Shown here piece after piece: positions 1 to 5,061 of a DNA stretch of 9,316 nt. Position numbers and translations under genes: made by a program. Source of the stretch: Megasphaera elsdenii (lineage in GTDB: Bacteria > Bacillota > Negativicutes > Veillonellales > Megasphaeraceae); NCBI RefSeq assembly GCF_020539865.1, contig NZ_JAJBQV010000052.1, positions 1-9,316 of the forward strand, written 5' to 3'. The notes below the pieces were generated by a model. The model made no database searches, was not told where the DNA came from, and saw only the letters and a list, made by a program, of their open reading frames with translations. Position 1 is the stretch's first letter. Every line of letters starts with the position of its first letter.

Positions 1-578
1 TCATACTAAGGCCCCCTATATATACTTTTATTGTATCACTTTATGGAAAACCTCAGTTTGACTTGTCCTATTTATATGCTAGCACCAATATGATGATTTA
101 GGCAGTTAGCCTTTACTGTAAAGTAGTGGAGCCGGACTCATATATCGCTCCTTTCAAAAAAATCTCGTCGTAGACTTCTAAGGCCGGACCTTCCATTGCT
201 TCCAAAGCGACTTGCCAGCCATAGGATTGGGTCAGATGGTCAAGGATGCGCAAGCTGCTTCGGAGTTGAGGACGAGCCTGTTGATTCATTTGGTTTTGGC
301 CATATTTTGGTGAAGTGTTTTTCAGAAATGACGTGTACGAAAATTGTACCAAAATATAGTGTAAATTACGAAGATAGACCTGTTTTTACGAAATGGATGA
401 ATCAGAAATGCGATGGTTAAGCCATTTTAGTTTAGCGAAATTCAGTAAAGCATACGAATGGGAATAGTTGTAACAATCCTTGCAAATCGCTTAACCAAGC
501 CGTTTATGAGAATTTTGCTTTTTATATTATAACCATGTGCCATTCGTCATCAATTCTGGCTATATACAGGATTCATGC
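1..578. other. Intergenic stretch without a supported gene
   Basis: Apart from the doubtful minus-strand fragment at 113-352, I see no gene here. The stretch is moderately AT-rich. It has no ribosome binding site followed by a long frame, no tRNA-like cloverleaf and no terminator with a T-run. A TTGACT at 58-63 resembles a -35 box but has no convincing -10 box at the right distance. Confidence 0.5.
113..352 (-). other. Possible minus-strand gene remnant, unidentified
   Basis: An open frame of 79 codons ends with a stop at 113-115 and can only begin at a TTG. The last 50 residues look protein-like, with a leucine-rich helical stretch (QLRSSLRILDHLTQSYGWQV) followed by EAMEGPALEVYDEIF. The first 25 residues look like arbitrary translation, and no ribosome binding site or ATG precedes them. 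I do not recognise the family. A helical tail of this sort could be the C-terminus of a transposase or a regulator, but nothing confirms that. I read it as a possible 5'-truncated relic; chance is a serious alternative. The overlapping plus-strand frame at 196-420 looks less natural. Confidence 0.22.
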
Positions 579-619
579 GGGCTCGCCACGTGCGAGCCCC
601 TACGATGCGGCTTTGCCGC
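579..619. repeat. GC-rich double-hairpin intergenic element
   Basis: Two perfect palindromes lie back to back. GGGCTCGC (579-586) pairs with GCGAGCCC (592-599) around a five-base loop, and GCGGC (607-611) pairs with GCCGC (615-619) around TTT. They are joined by CCTACGAT. There is no T-run, so this is not an ordinary intrinsic terminator. Similar hairpins, with a GC-rich palindrome followed by CCCTACG, are scattered between genes in many gut Firmicutes as REP-like elements. Membership of such a family is my inference from the form; only one copy is visible here. It ends 15 bases upstream of the -35 box of the PPC gene. Confidence 0.55.
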
Positions 620-634
620 GACACACTCACTATG

Positions 635-664
635 TTGACTCTTTTCGGTTACTGGTTTTATAAT
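635..664 (+). promoter_or_regulatory. Sigma-70-type promoter of the PPC-domain gene
   Basis: TTGACT at 635-640 and a perfect TATAAT at 659-664 are 18 bases apart. Transcription should start near 671, about 30 bases before the ATG at 701. That leaves a short leader carrying the strong ribosome binding site AGGAGG at 687-692. Confidence 0.75.
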
Positions 665-700
665 GACTGTAGATTCTTGTGAAACGAGGAGGTATAGCTA

Positions 701-1138
701 ATGGATTATCGGAAATTTGGGGAAACTTATTATATTCGGCTGGATCGGGGCGATGAGATTATCAGTTCGATTTTAGGGATTTGTCAGAAAGAACAGATTG
801 AATCGGCTATTTTTTCAGGTATTGGCGGCTGCCGTTCGGCCGAAATCCAGACGTTCATTCCGGAAACGGGAAGTTTTGAGGTCCAAGAGCTGAAAGGGAT
901 GCTGGAACTAGTCTCGCTGACTGGGAATGTCGTTACTGATGATGCGGGTGCCTATTTCCATCACACCCACGCGGCTTTTTCTTATAAAAAAGATGGCGAA
1001 CATCACATTGCGGCAGGGCATATCAAGTCGATTGAAGTTCTGTACACGGCTGAAATCGAACTCCGGCCCGTCCTTGGTGGACGGATTCGGCGGAAATATG
1101 ACCTGGAAACGGGAACCGGATTTTGGGATTTCAGTTAA
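701..1138 (+). CDS. PPC/DUF296-domain protein (putative DNA-binding)
   Basis: A complete 145-residue protein made of a single PPC (DUF296) domain, the usual length for stand-alone bacterial members. These are small proteins thought to assemble into trimers. Plant AT-hook proteins use the same domain with DNA, but the role of bacterial versions is poorly known. Visible family marks are the glycine-rich turn SGIGGC near residue 40, the histidine cluster FHHTHAAFS at 86-94 (matching the H-x-H-A metal-binding strand) and AAGHIKS at 104-110 (matching the conserved GGHL turn). The ATG follows AGGAGG by eight bases, which fixes the start. The gene is monocistronic as far as can be seen, and no clear terminator follows its stop. 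A 5'-truncated paralogue lies at 4642-4776. The family call is firm; a regulatory role is inference. Confidence 0.88.
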   Translation: MDYRKFGETYYIRLDRGDEIISSILGICQKEQIESAIFSGIGGCRSAEIQTFIPETGSFEVQELKGMLELVSLTGNVVTDDAGAYFHHTHAAFSYKKDGEHHIAAGHIKSIEVLYTAEIELRPVLGGRIRRKYDLETGTGFWDFS

Positions 1139-1153
1139 AAAAATATTGCAGTT

Positions 1154-1219
1154 ATGATGTCTGTCGGCGCCTTGATTTTCTCCATGGGAGGTATCATCCT
1201 TCATGAATGTGTGGATTGA
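1154..1219 (+). CDS. Tiny hydrophobic ORF or gene remnant after the PPC gene
   Basis: A 21-codon frame begins 15 bases after the PPC stop codon and in the same phase. It encodes one hydrophobic, glycine-containing stretch, SVGALIFSMGGIIL, followed by HECVD. It could be a small membrane peptide or the tail of a lost membrane protein. There is no convincing ribosome binding site before the paired ATGs at 1154 and 1157, so a real gene is unlikely. Confidence 0.15.
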   Translation: MMSVGALIFSMGGIILHECVD

Positions 1220-1450
1220 GCTTTGACGTGAAGAACGGTAAAATCGTGAGATCGATCTACAGATGAACTAACAATTATATTACGACTATGCGCTATTCGA
1301 CATGGTATCGGATATCCACAGAATTCACGGCGGTACGCCATCGCTGCTGTCCGTCCTGCACCTCTCTAGGGCGATACCTGACGAGTCAAAAGGCTTTAGG
1401 CGCGTCCATTACCAAATCGCCCCTAGGCGCTTTTAAAACGAACAAAGCAG
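1220..1450 (+). other. Structured intergenic region with a possible decayed ORF
   Basis: No recognisable gene. A frame without a start codon runs from 1272 to about 1434 and reads plausibly at first (FDMVSDIHRIHGGTPSLLS), which may be a relic of a lost gene. The same stretch folds well: CTAGGGCGAT at 1366-1375 pairs with ATCGCCCCTAG at 1416-1426 with one bulged C, and TAGGCGC occurs twice, at 1397-1403 and 1424-1430. The latter copy is followed by TTTT. The intrinsic terminator at 1453-1495 could end a transcript from here. I compared it by eye with common riboswitches, SRP RNA, 6S RNA and the hammerhead core, and none fits. Confidence 0.3.
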
Positions 1451-1452
1451 AG

Positions 1453-1495
1453 GCTGTCGCACGAAGTATTTTAGCTTTGAGCGGCAGCTTTTTTT
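1453..1495 (+). terminator. Intrinsic terminator before the heat-shock unit
   Basis: GCTGTCGC (1453-1460) pairs with GCGGCAGC (1481-1488), with one G-T wobble, around a 20-base loop, and seven T residues follow at 1489-1495. It insulates the CIRCE-controlled unit from upstream transcription. The large loop is the weak point of the call. Confidence 0.6.
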
Positions 1496-1519
1496 AACGA
1501 AAGAAAAAATGAAAAAATA

Positions 1520-1546
1520 TTAGCACTTTCTTAATGAGAGTGCTAA
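1520..1546 (+). promoter_or_regulatory. CIRCE operator (HrcA binding site)
   Basis: TTAGCACTT at 1520-1528 and GAGTGCTAA at 1538-1546 are separated by nine bases. This is the CIRCE element, consensus TTAGCACTC-N9-GAGTGCTAA, with a single mismatch in the last base of the left arm. The HrcA repressor binds it in unstressed cells and releases it on heat shock. Its place about 130 bases before the first Hsp20 gene indicates direct HrcA control of the small heat-shock proteins. Confidence 0.92.
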
Positions 1547-1559
1547 ATGGGTATATAGT
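1531..1559 (+). promoter_or_regulatory. Probable heat-shock promoter overlapping CIRCE
   Basis: A -10-like TATAGT at 1554-1559 lies just after CIRCE. The hexamer 17 bases upstream is TTAATG (1531-1536), a weak -35 box inside the operator. A repressor sitting on CIRCE would therefore block polymerase. A second choice for the -10 box is TATAGA at 1559-1564. The boxes are poor matches, so the exact start is uncertain. Confidence 0.42.
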
Positions 1560-1597
1560 ATAGATGTAGTCAGGAAGGGGCTACAGAGAGAAGTCAA

Positions 1598-1678
1598 ATG
1601 AGCAAAAAGCTCAAAGGACAAAGAAAGTTAAAAGTGATCGTTCATAGCAACAGTGAAGGAATTGTTGGAAGAGGGTAA
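1598..1678 (+). CDS. Basic 26-residue leader ORF overlapping the hsp20 start
   Basis: The frame starts at ATG 1598, in the CIRCE-controlled leader, and ends at TAA 1676-1678, whose last A is also the first base of an ATG (TAATG). The peptide begins MSKKLKGQRKLKV and is strongly basic at its N-terminus, then ends in SNSEGIVGRG. A weak purine run (GAGAG, 1586-1590) precedes the ATG. The overlap is the classical form for translational coupling to the next gene, and the ribosome binding site of the Hsp20 gene lies inside this ORF. I know no family for it. It may be a regulatory leader peptide, or open by chance within a leader RNA that also holds the small hairpin TGAGC-AAAAA-GCTCA at 1599-1613. 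Confidence 0.33.
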   Translation: MSKKLKGQRKLKVIVHSNSEGIVGRG

Positions 1679-1683
1679 TGATT

Positions 1684-2184
1684 ATGTTAAAAGGTTTATT
1701 TCCAGTTGTAACGAGTAATGATTTGGTATTCCCGGATGATTTCTTTGATAACTTCTTCAACGATTTTGAAAGTCCTGTGAAAGGCAGCTACAGCGTACCG
1801 CGTGTCGATATCGAAGACACGGATAAAGCTTATGTCCTCACGGCAGACCTGCCGGGCATGAAGAAAGAAGACATCAGCGTTACTTATAAAGATAATGTCC
1901 TGACGCTCCTGGCAAAACACGAAACGAAGACGGAAGACAGCAGACAGGCGAAAGACAGCAAAGACGCTAAAGATGCAAAAAGCGGAGAAGCGAAAGCGGC
2001 TGTACCGCAGAAGCATTATATCCGTCAGGAACGTATGAACTGCACGTATTGCCGTCAGTTCACGGTCCGCAACATCCAGAAAGATGGCATCGAAGCCGCA
2101 TATAAAGACGGCATTTTGACCGTAACCCTGCCGAAAGTCGATCCGCAGAAAGAAATCGAATCCCATCGCATTACGGTTAGATGA
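1684..2184 (+). CDS. Hsp20/alpha-crystallin small heat-shock protein
   Basis: An ATP-independent holdase of the Hsp20 family, 166 residues long, which binds unfolding cytoplasmic proteins during stress. The alpha-crystallin domain begins near residue 38 (PRVDIEDTDKAYVLTADLPG) and ends with the family signature AAYKDGILTVTLPK near 135-150. The C-terminal RITVR supplies the I-x-I/V motif that docks subunits into oligomers. I prefer ATG 1684 because GAGGG at 1671-1675 sits eight bases before it; ATG 1678, two residues longer, overlaps the stop of the leader ORF and could be used by coupling. Two oddities: a lysine/aspartate/alanine-rich insertion (about residues 84-107, with AKDSKDAKDAK) in the middle of the domain, and a Cys-Thr-Tyr-Cys pair where relatives usually have serine or glycine and phenylalanine. 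It is first in a CIRCE-controlled unit with a second Hsp20 gene. Confidence 0.93.
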   Translation: MLKGLFPVVTSNDLVFPDDFFDNFFNDFESPVKGSYSVPRVDIEDTDKAYVLTADLPGMKKEDISVTYKDNVLTLLAKHETKTEDSRQAKDSKDAKDAKSGEAKAAVPQKHYIRQERMNCTYCRQFTVRNIQKDGIEAAYKDGILTVTLPKVDPQKEIESHRITVR

Positions 2185-2233
2185 TTGGCAGTTAATTGCT
2201 GGCCGTTAGTAAAATGATGATTCTGAAAAAGTG

Positions 2234-2272
2234 CTTCTCCGAAAGGGGAAGGTGCCGCAAAGCGGCGGAAAG
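2234..2272 (+). repeat. Palindromic intergenic element between the two hsp20 genes
   Basis: CTTCTCC (2234-2240) pairs with GGGGAAG (2245-2251) around GAAA, and GCCGC (2254-2258) pairs with GCGGC (2262-2266) around AAA; GGAAAG follows at 2267-2272. The pattern CTCTCC, tetraloop, GGAGAGG, TGCCGC-loop-GCGGC, GGAGAG is one I know as a recurrent intergenic element in Clostridia and Negativicutes. GGAAAG can compete with GGGGAAG for the first arm, so alternative folds are possible. A few T residues follow (2275-2281), so partial termination or RNA processing between the two chaperone genes is conceivable. Confidence 0.6.
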
Positions 2273-2313
2273 TTGTTTTTTCGGAGTATGTAAGTAAAAA
2301 GAAGGCATGACTT

Positions 2314-2745
2314 ATGATGAAAAGCTTATTCCCGATTATTGATAACAACGAATTCAGTGTTCCTGATGTTTTTGATAATTTCTTCAATGATTTTATGTGG
2401 CCGCAGCAACAGTTCTCAATGCCGAAGGTCGATATTGAAGACCGGGGCAGCGAATATGTCATGACAGCCAATCTGCCAGGTGTCCACAAAGAAGACATTC
2501 ACCTGAGCTACGACAATAACGTACTCACCTTGTCGACGACGTAGCAGGCAGAAAACAATACCCAGGATGACCAGAAGAACTACATCTGCCGCGAACGCAG
2601 CAGCTCGTCCTTCTGCCGTCGGTTCCCTGTGACGGGTATCCAGGAAGATAATATCCATGCTTCCTTCGATAATGGTGTCCTGACCATTGTCCTTCCTAAG
2701 GATGCCCAGCAGGTACAACCTGACCATATCATAAACATTCAATAA
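2314..2745 (+). pseudogene. Second Hsp20 gene, interrupted by an in-frame TAG
   Basis: GAAGG at 2301-2305 is eight bases before ATG 2314. The frame encodes MMKSLFPIIDNNEFSVPDVF and the first half of an alpha-crystallin domain, ending at TAG 2542-2544 after 76 residues. With no change of frame the domain then resumes and runs to TAA 2743-2745: YICRERSSSSFCRRFPVTG, the signature ASFDNGVLTIVLPK, and a C-terminal HIINIQ with the I-x-I motif. Full length would be 143 residues. It is clearly a paralogue of the upstream Hsp20 without the long charged insertion. A single substitution could have made the TAG (from CAG or AAG, for example). The second half has kept its family features, so the lesion is young, or the codon is read through. 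As it stands, the 76-residue product lacks half of the domain and should not fold. Confidence 0.88.
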
Positions 2746-2757
2746 TACTCTCTCAAC

Positions 2758-2800
2758 AAAAGGGGCTGTACCCGGGAGCCATCCTGGGTGCGGCCCTTTT
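2758..2800 (+). terminator. Intrinsic terminator of the hsp20 unit
   Basis: AAAAGGG (2758-2764) pairs with CCCTTTT (2794-2800). The stem continues inward through a single bulged G, with CTGTACCC pairing GGGTGCGG, to a short loop at the top. The A-run before and T-run after suggest it can work in both directions. It lies 13 bases after the stop of the second Hsp20 gene. Confidence 0.85.
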
Positions 2801-2852
2801 GGCATACATAGGTAGCCGGTAAATGTTTTTATAAAAAACGAACAGCTGACAT

Positions 2853-3005
2853 ATGGTAAAGCTGTCAAATCTCAGCCGGGGACTTGTAGCGCCTGGCTCA
2901 AATACCTCGATGTCGGAGACGGTGCTTATCTTGGCGGTTCGACGAATAATTCGTGTGGCAATCCTGCTAGTTGTCATTTTGCCGATGGCAGTATATAATA
3001 AATGA
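2853..3005 (+). CDS. Possible 50-residue single-span membrane peptide upstream of kptA
   Basis: A frame from ATG 2853 to TGA 3003-3005 encodes 50 residues with a basic, hydrophobic second half (VRRIIRVAILLVVILPMAVY) that would form one membrane helix. A shorter start at ATG 2910 is also possible. Neither ATG has a ribosome binding site. The last codons coincide with the -35 and -10 boxes of the kptA promoter, which argues that the hydrophobic composition is partly accidental. I know no matching family and give this low weight. Confidence 0.15.
   Translation: MVKLSNLSRGLVAPGSNTSMSETVLILAVRRIIRVAILLVVILPMAVYNK
2971..2999 (+). promoter_or_regulatory. Near-consensus promoter of kptA and the permease
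   Basis: TTGTCA at 2971-2976 and a perfect TATAAT at 2994-2999 are exactly 17 bases apart, so this should be a strong sigma-70-type promoter. Transcription would begin near 3006, about 24 bases before the ATG at 3030. No operator-like repeat overlaps it apart from the short GCC-GAT-GGC in the spacer. Confidence 0.85.
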
Positions 3006-3029
3006 TATTGATAAGGAAAGGTGATTACC

Positions 3030-3593
3030 ATGGATTTACCGCGTATCAGCCGCTATATTAGTCTGATTTTGCGCCACAAGCCTTGGGTAGCCGGCATCAC
3101 GCTGGATCATCATGGCTGGGCTGACGTAGAAGAACTGCTGGCCGGCGTCAGCAAAAAGTATCCTATCGATAAAGGAATCTTGGAAGAAATCGTGCGCACC
3201 GACAACAAGCGGCGCTATTCCTTCAATGAAAACAAGACGAAAATCCGGGCCAATCAGGGCCATTCCATCCCGGTCGACGTCGAGCTTCATGTGGTCACGC
3301 CGCCGCCTATCCTTTATCATGGTACGGGCGAGAAATACACGGATTCTATTGAGCACCAAGGACTGCTGCCTAAGAGCCGGCTCTACGTCCATCTTTCGGG
3401 CGATGCCATGACGGCCCGCAAAGTCGGTCAGCGTCACGGCAGGTCTGTCATCTACACCGTTGCCAGTGGTGAAATGGCGAAGGAAGGCTATACATTCTAC
3501 CGTTCTGTGAACGGTGTCTGGCTGACAAAAAAAGTGCCGCCCCGCTTCTTGACGTGGTATGCAGCACCTATTTCAGATCACGAGGGGAGATAA
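3030..3593 (+). CDS. kptA: RNA 2'-phosphotransferase (Tpt1/KptA family)
   Basis: KptA transfers an RNA 2'-phosphate to NAD+, giving 2'-OH RNA, nicotinamide and ADP-ribose 1'',2''-cyclic phosphate. The 187-residue product has normal family length. The N-terminal winged-helix lobe opens with RISRYISLILRHKP, containing the conserved Arg15-His16 pair, and DNKRRYSF (58-65) holds a further conserved arginine. The C-terminal ADP-ribosyltransferase-like lobe has ILYHGT, RLYVHLSGD and GQRHGRSVIYTV. ATG 3030 follows AGGAAAGG (3014-3021) by eight bases; the in-frame GTG at 3021 overlaps that site and is unlikely. Bacteria have no known tRNA splicing route that leaves a 2'-phosphate, so the natural substrate is unclear; repair of damaged or ligated RNA is one proposal. 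It shares a transcript with the permease three bases downstream. Confidence 0.93.
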   Translation: MDLPRISRYISLILRHKPWVAGITLDHHGWADVEELLAGVSKKYPIDKGILEEIVRTDNKRRYSFNENKTKIRANQGHSIPVDVELHVVTPPPILYHGTGEKYTDSIEHQGLLPKSRLYVHLSGDAMTARKVGQRHGRSVIYTVASGEMAKEGYTFYRSVNGVWLTKKVPPRFLTWYAAPISDHEGR

Positions 3594-3596
3594 AAT

Positions 3597-4553
3597 ATGC
3601 TGCTCTTAGAAATCATTGAAGATATCCTGCCTATTATATTGCTGATGGTCCTGGGCTATTTCCTGCGTGAGAAAAAATTTATCGATGACGGGTTAAACAA
3701 GAACCTCGCCTTTTTAGTCATGAACATCGCCCTGCCGTCATCCATCTTCGTTTCAGTGATTAAGACGCTTGACCTGTCTCAACTGGGCAGCCTGACAGGT
3801 CCTCTCATCTCCGGCGTGGTGATACTGGCGATTCTCTATCTCATCAGCTTCATTTTGGTAAAAGTCTGCCGCATCCCGCACGGGCGCCAAGGCAGCTTCA
3901 TCAACGGCATCGTCAATACGAACAGCCTTTTCATCGGCATGCCTTTAAATGCGGCGTTATTCGGCGACCAGTCCATTACGTATTTCCTCGTCTTCTATGT
4001 ACTGAGCCTGCTTTCTATTTGGACTGTCGGCGCCACGTTGGTACTCAACGACCCGAGTAAGCCTGACGCTGCGGCCGGCGGGGCCCGCTTCCAGCCAAAA
4101 CGCCTGCTTCAGGCGCCGCTGGTTGGCTGTGTTGCTGCCTTTCTCGTCCTCCTTTTTGGCATCTCCATTCCCAAGCCCCTCTTTTCGACGCTCAGTTATC
4201 TTGGCAATATGGTCACTGGCCTGTCGCTCATCTATATTGGTATCAGCCTTTCGGTGGCCGGCCTTGCCAGCATCCGCTTCGATAAGGATACGGTCGTAGC
4301 CATGCTCGGCAAATTCGCTCTCAGCCCGGCTTTGACAGCGGCTATCTTCGCCCTTGCTGCCAGCCTTGGCGGTGTCCTGCCGGCCATCACCAGCCAGACC
4401 TTCATCGTCCAGAACGCCGTGCCGACCATCGCCGTCCTGCCCATCTTGGCTACTCAGGGCAAAGGCGACGTCACTTACGCCGCCAACCTGGTTACTATCG
4501 GCATGCTGCTCTTCGTCGTCGTAGTCCCGGCAGTCATGCTATTTATTTCGTAA
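3597..4553 (+). CDS. AEC-family permease (auxin efflux carrier-like transporter)
   Basis: A 318-residue inner-membrane protein with about ten hydrophobic segments, the size and layout of the AEC family (Mem_trans). Bacterial members export or import small organic acids such as malate or malonate, but the substrate cannot be read from sequence. Family marks are the N-terminal ILLMVLGYFLREKKFID, the polar-broken helix NIALPSSIFVSV near residue 45, INGIVNTNSLFIGMPL near 105, and the C-terminal QNAVPTIAVLPILATQ. The ATG lies three bases after the kptA stop, and its ribosome binding site, GAGGGGAG, is within the last codons of kptA, so the two are cotranscribed and probably coupled. No functional link between an RNA phosphatase-like enzyme and a carrier is evident. 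Confidence 0.9.
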   Translation: MLLLEIIEDILPIILLMVLGYFLREKKFIDDGLNKNLAFLVMNIALPSSIFVSVIKTLDLSQLGSLTGPLISGVVILAILYLISFILVKVCRIPHGRQGSFINGIVNTNSLFIGMPLNAALFGDQSITYFLVFYVLSLLSIWTVGATLVLNDPSKPDAAAGGARFQPKRLLQAPLVGCVAAFLVLLFGISIPKPLFSTLSYLGNMVTGLSLIYIGISLSVAGLASIRFDKDTVVAMLGKFALSPALTAAIFALAASLGGVLPAITSQTFIVQNAVPTIAVLPILATQGKGDVTYAANLVTIGMLLFVVVVPAVMLFIS

Positions 4554-4641
4554 AAGAACGGCAAGCATAGCTGCAGACAGTTTTGTCGGGTTTGAAAAAC
4601 CCGGTCATTGATAAACTGCGGCGGGATTTGGAGAAGAAATA
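4554..4641 (+). other. Intergenic hairpin and possible gene scrap
   Basis: CGGGTTT (4587-4593) pairs with AAACCCG (4597-4603) around GAA. No T-run follows, so this is at best a weak terminator for the kptA-permease unit. One frame here ends in NPVIDKLRRDLEKK followed by TAG; it looks like the charged tail of a lost protein but has no start. Confidence 0.3.
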
Positions 4642-4776
4642 GGGCACATCAAATCGATAGAGGTGCTGTACACGGCTGAAATCGAACTACGGCCCGTCCT
4701 TGGCGGACGAATTCGGCGGAAATATGATCCGAAAACGGGAACTGGATTTTGGGATTTCGGGCCAGAAACGGATTAA
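4642..4776 (+). pseudogene. 5'-truncated second copy of the PPC-domain gene
   Basis: This stretch matches the 3' end of the PPC gene (1016-1135) in the same orientation: 106 of 120 bases are identical and 37 of 40 residues (GHIKSIEVLYTAEIELRPVL and onward to GTGFWDF), continuing as GPETD to TAA 4774-4776. The N-terminal 105 or so residues, including the H-x-H strand, are absent, and no start or ribosome binding site is present. Ten of the fourteen differences are synonymous third-position changes, so the two copies diverged while both were under selection for protein sequence. It is the relic of a real paralogue, not a recent partial duplication. A strong terminator follows at once. Confidence 0.88.
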
Positions 4777-4779
4777 CGG

Positions 4780-4816
4780 GATCGTGTATGATGTTTCATC
4801 ATGCACGGTCTTTTTT
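4780..4816 (+). terminator. Intrinsic terminator after the PPC relic
   Basis: A 14-base stem, GATCGTGTATGATG (4780-4793) with CATCATGCACGGTC (4797-4810), has only two G-T wobbles, a TTT loop, and six T residues at 4811-4816. It probably served the lost PPC paralogue and may now end the kptA-permease transcript. Confidence 0.88.
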
Positions 4817-4856
4817 CTGTGCAGATTCCCTGTAAAATTGCCCCAAGTCTATATAC

Positions 4857-4916
4857 AAAAAGAGAGTATTTTATGAATCCCTCAAGCGAGGATTTCCATG
4901 AAATGCTCTTTTTTTT
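4857..4916. terminator. Long imperfect hairpin with A and T flanks, possible bidirectional terminator
   Basis: AAAAAGAG and GTATTTTATGAATCC on the left pair, with small internal mismatches, with GGATTTCCATGAAATGCTC on the right; the apex is near 4881-4889. A run of eight T follows at 4909-4916 and a run of A precedes at 4857-4861. It could stop transcripts from either side, just before the AT-rich promoter region of the autotransporter pseudogene. Confidence 0.7.
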
Positions 4917-5061
4917 GTAAAATTTTTTGTAATATTTTATTAATATATAGTACTAAATAAATATTAATAATTTACAATGTAAAGAATAAAAATATAATAA
5001 CAAATCGGCGTCTATGCAACTGTAAAATGCCCTTGCTAAGCCTTTTATTAATAAAAATAAG

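Noticed and set aside
1340..1440. Hammerhead-like CTGACGAG and a lysine-riboswitch-like GAGGTGC on the minus strand
   Set aside because: The hammerhead lacks the GAAA partner and cleavage-site stem; the riboswitch-like bases stand alone without the rest of the conserved core.
1696..2166. Long open frame antisense to the first Hsp20 gene
   Set aside because: It is rich in Phe, Arg and Ile runs typical of the reverse complement of a real gene, has no ribosome binding site, and lies wholly under a convincing Hsp20 frame.
2055..2868. Overlapping minus-strand frames across the second Hsp20 region
   Set aside because: They run antisense to the chaperone domain and through its terminator, and show no domain signature.
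2880..2955. tRNA-like GGCGGTTCGACGAAT pattern upstream of kptA
   Set aside because: No acceptor, D or anticodon arm can be formed on either strand.
2753..3031. 92-codon minus-strand frame between hsp20 and kptA
   Set aside because: It crosses the terminator at 2758-2800 and the kptA promoter, and its start lies on the kptA ribosome binding site; composition gives no family.
3036..3437. 133-codon frame antisense to kptA
   Set aside because: Shadow of kptA, whose own frame has all the family motifs.
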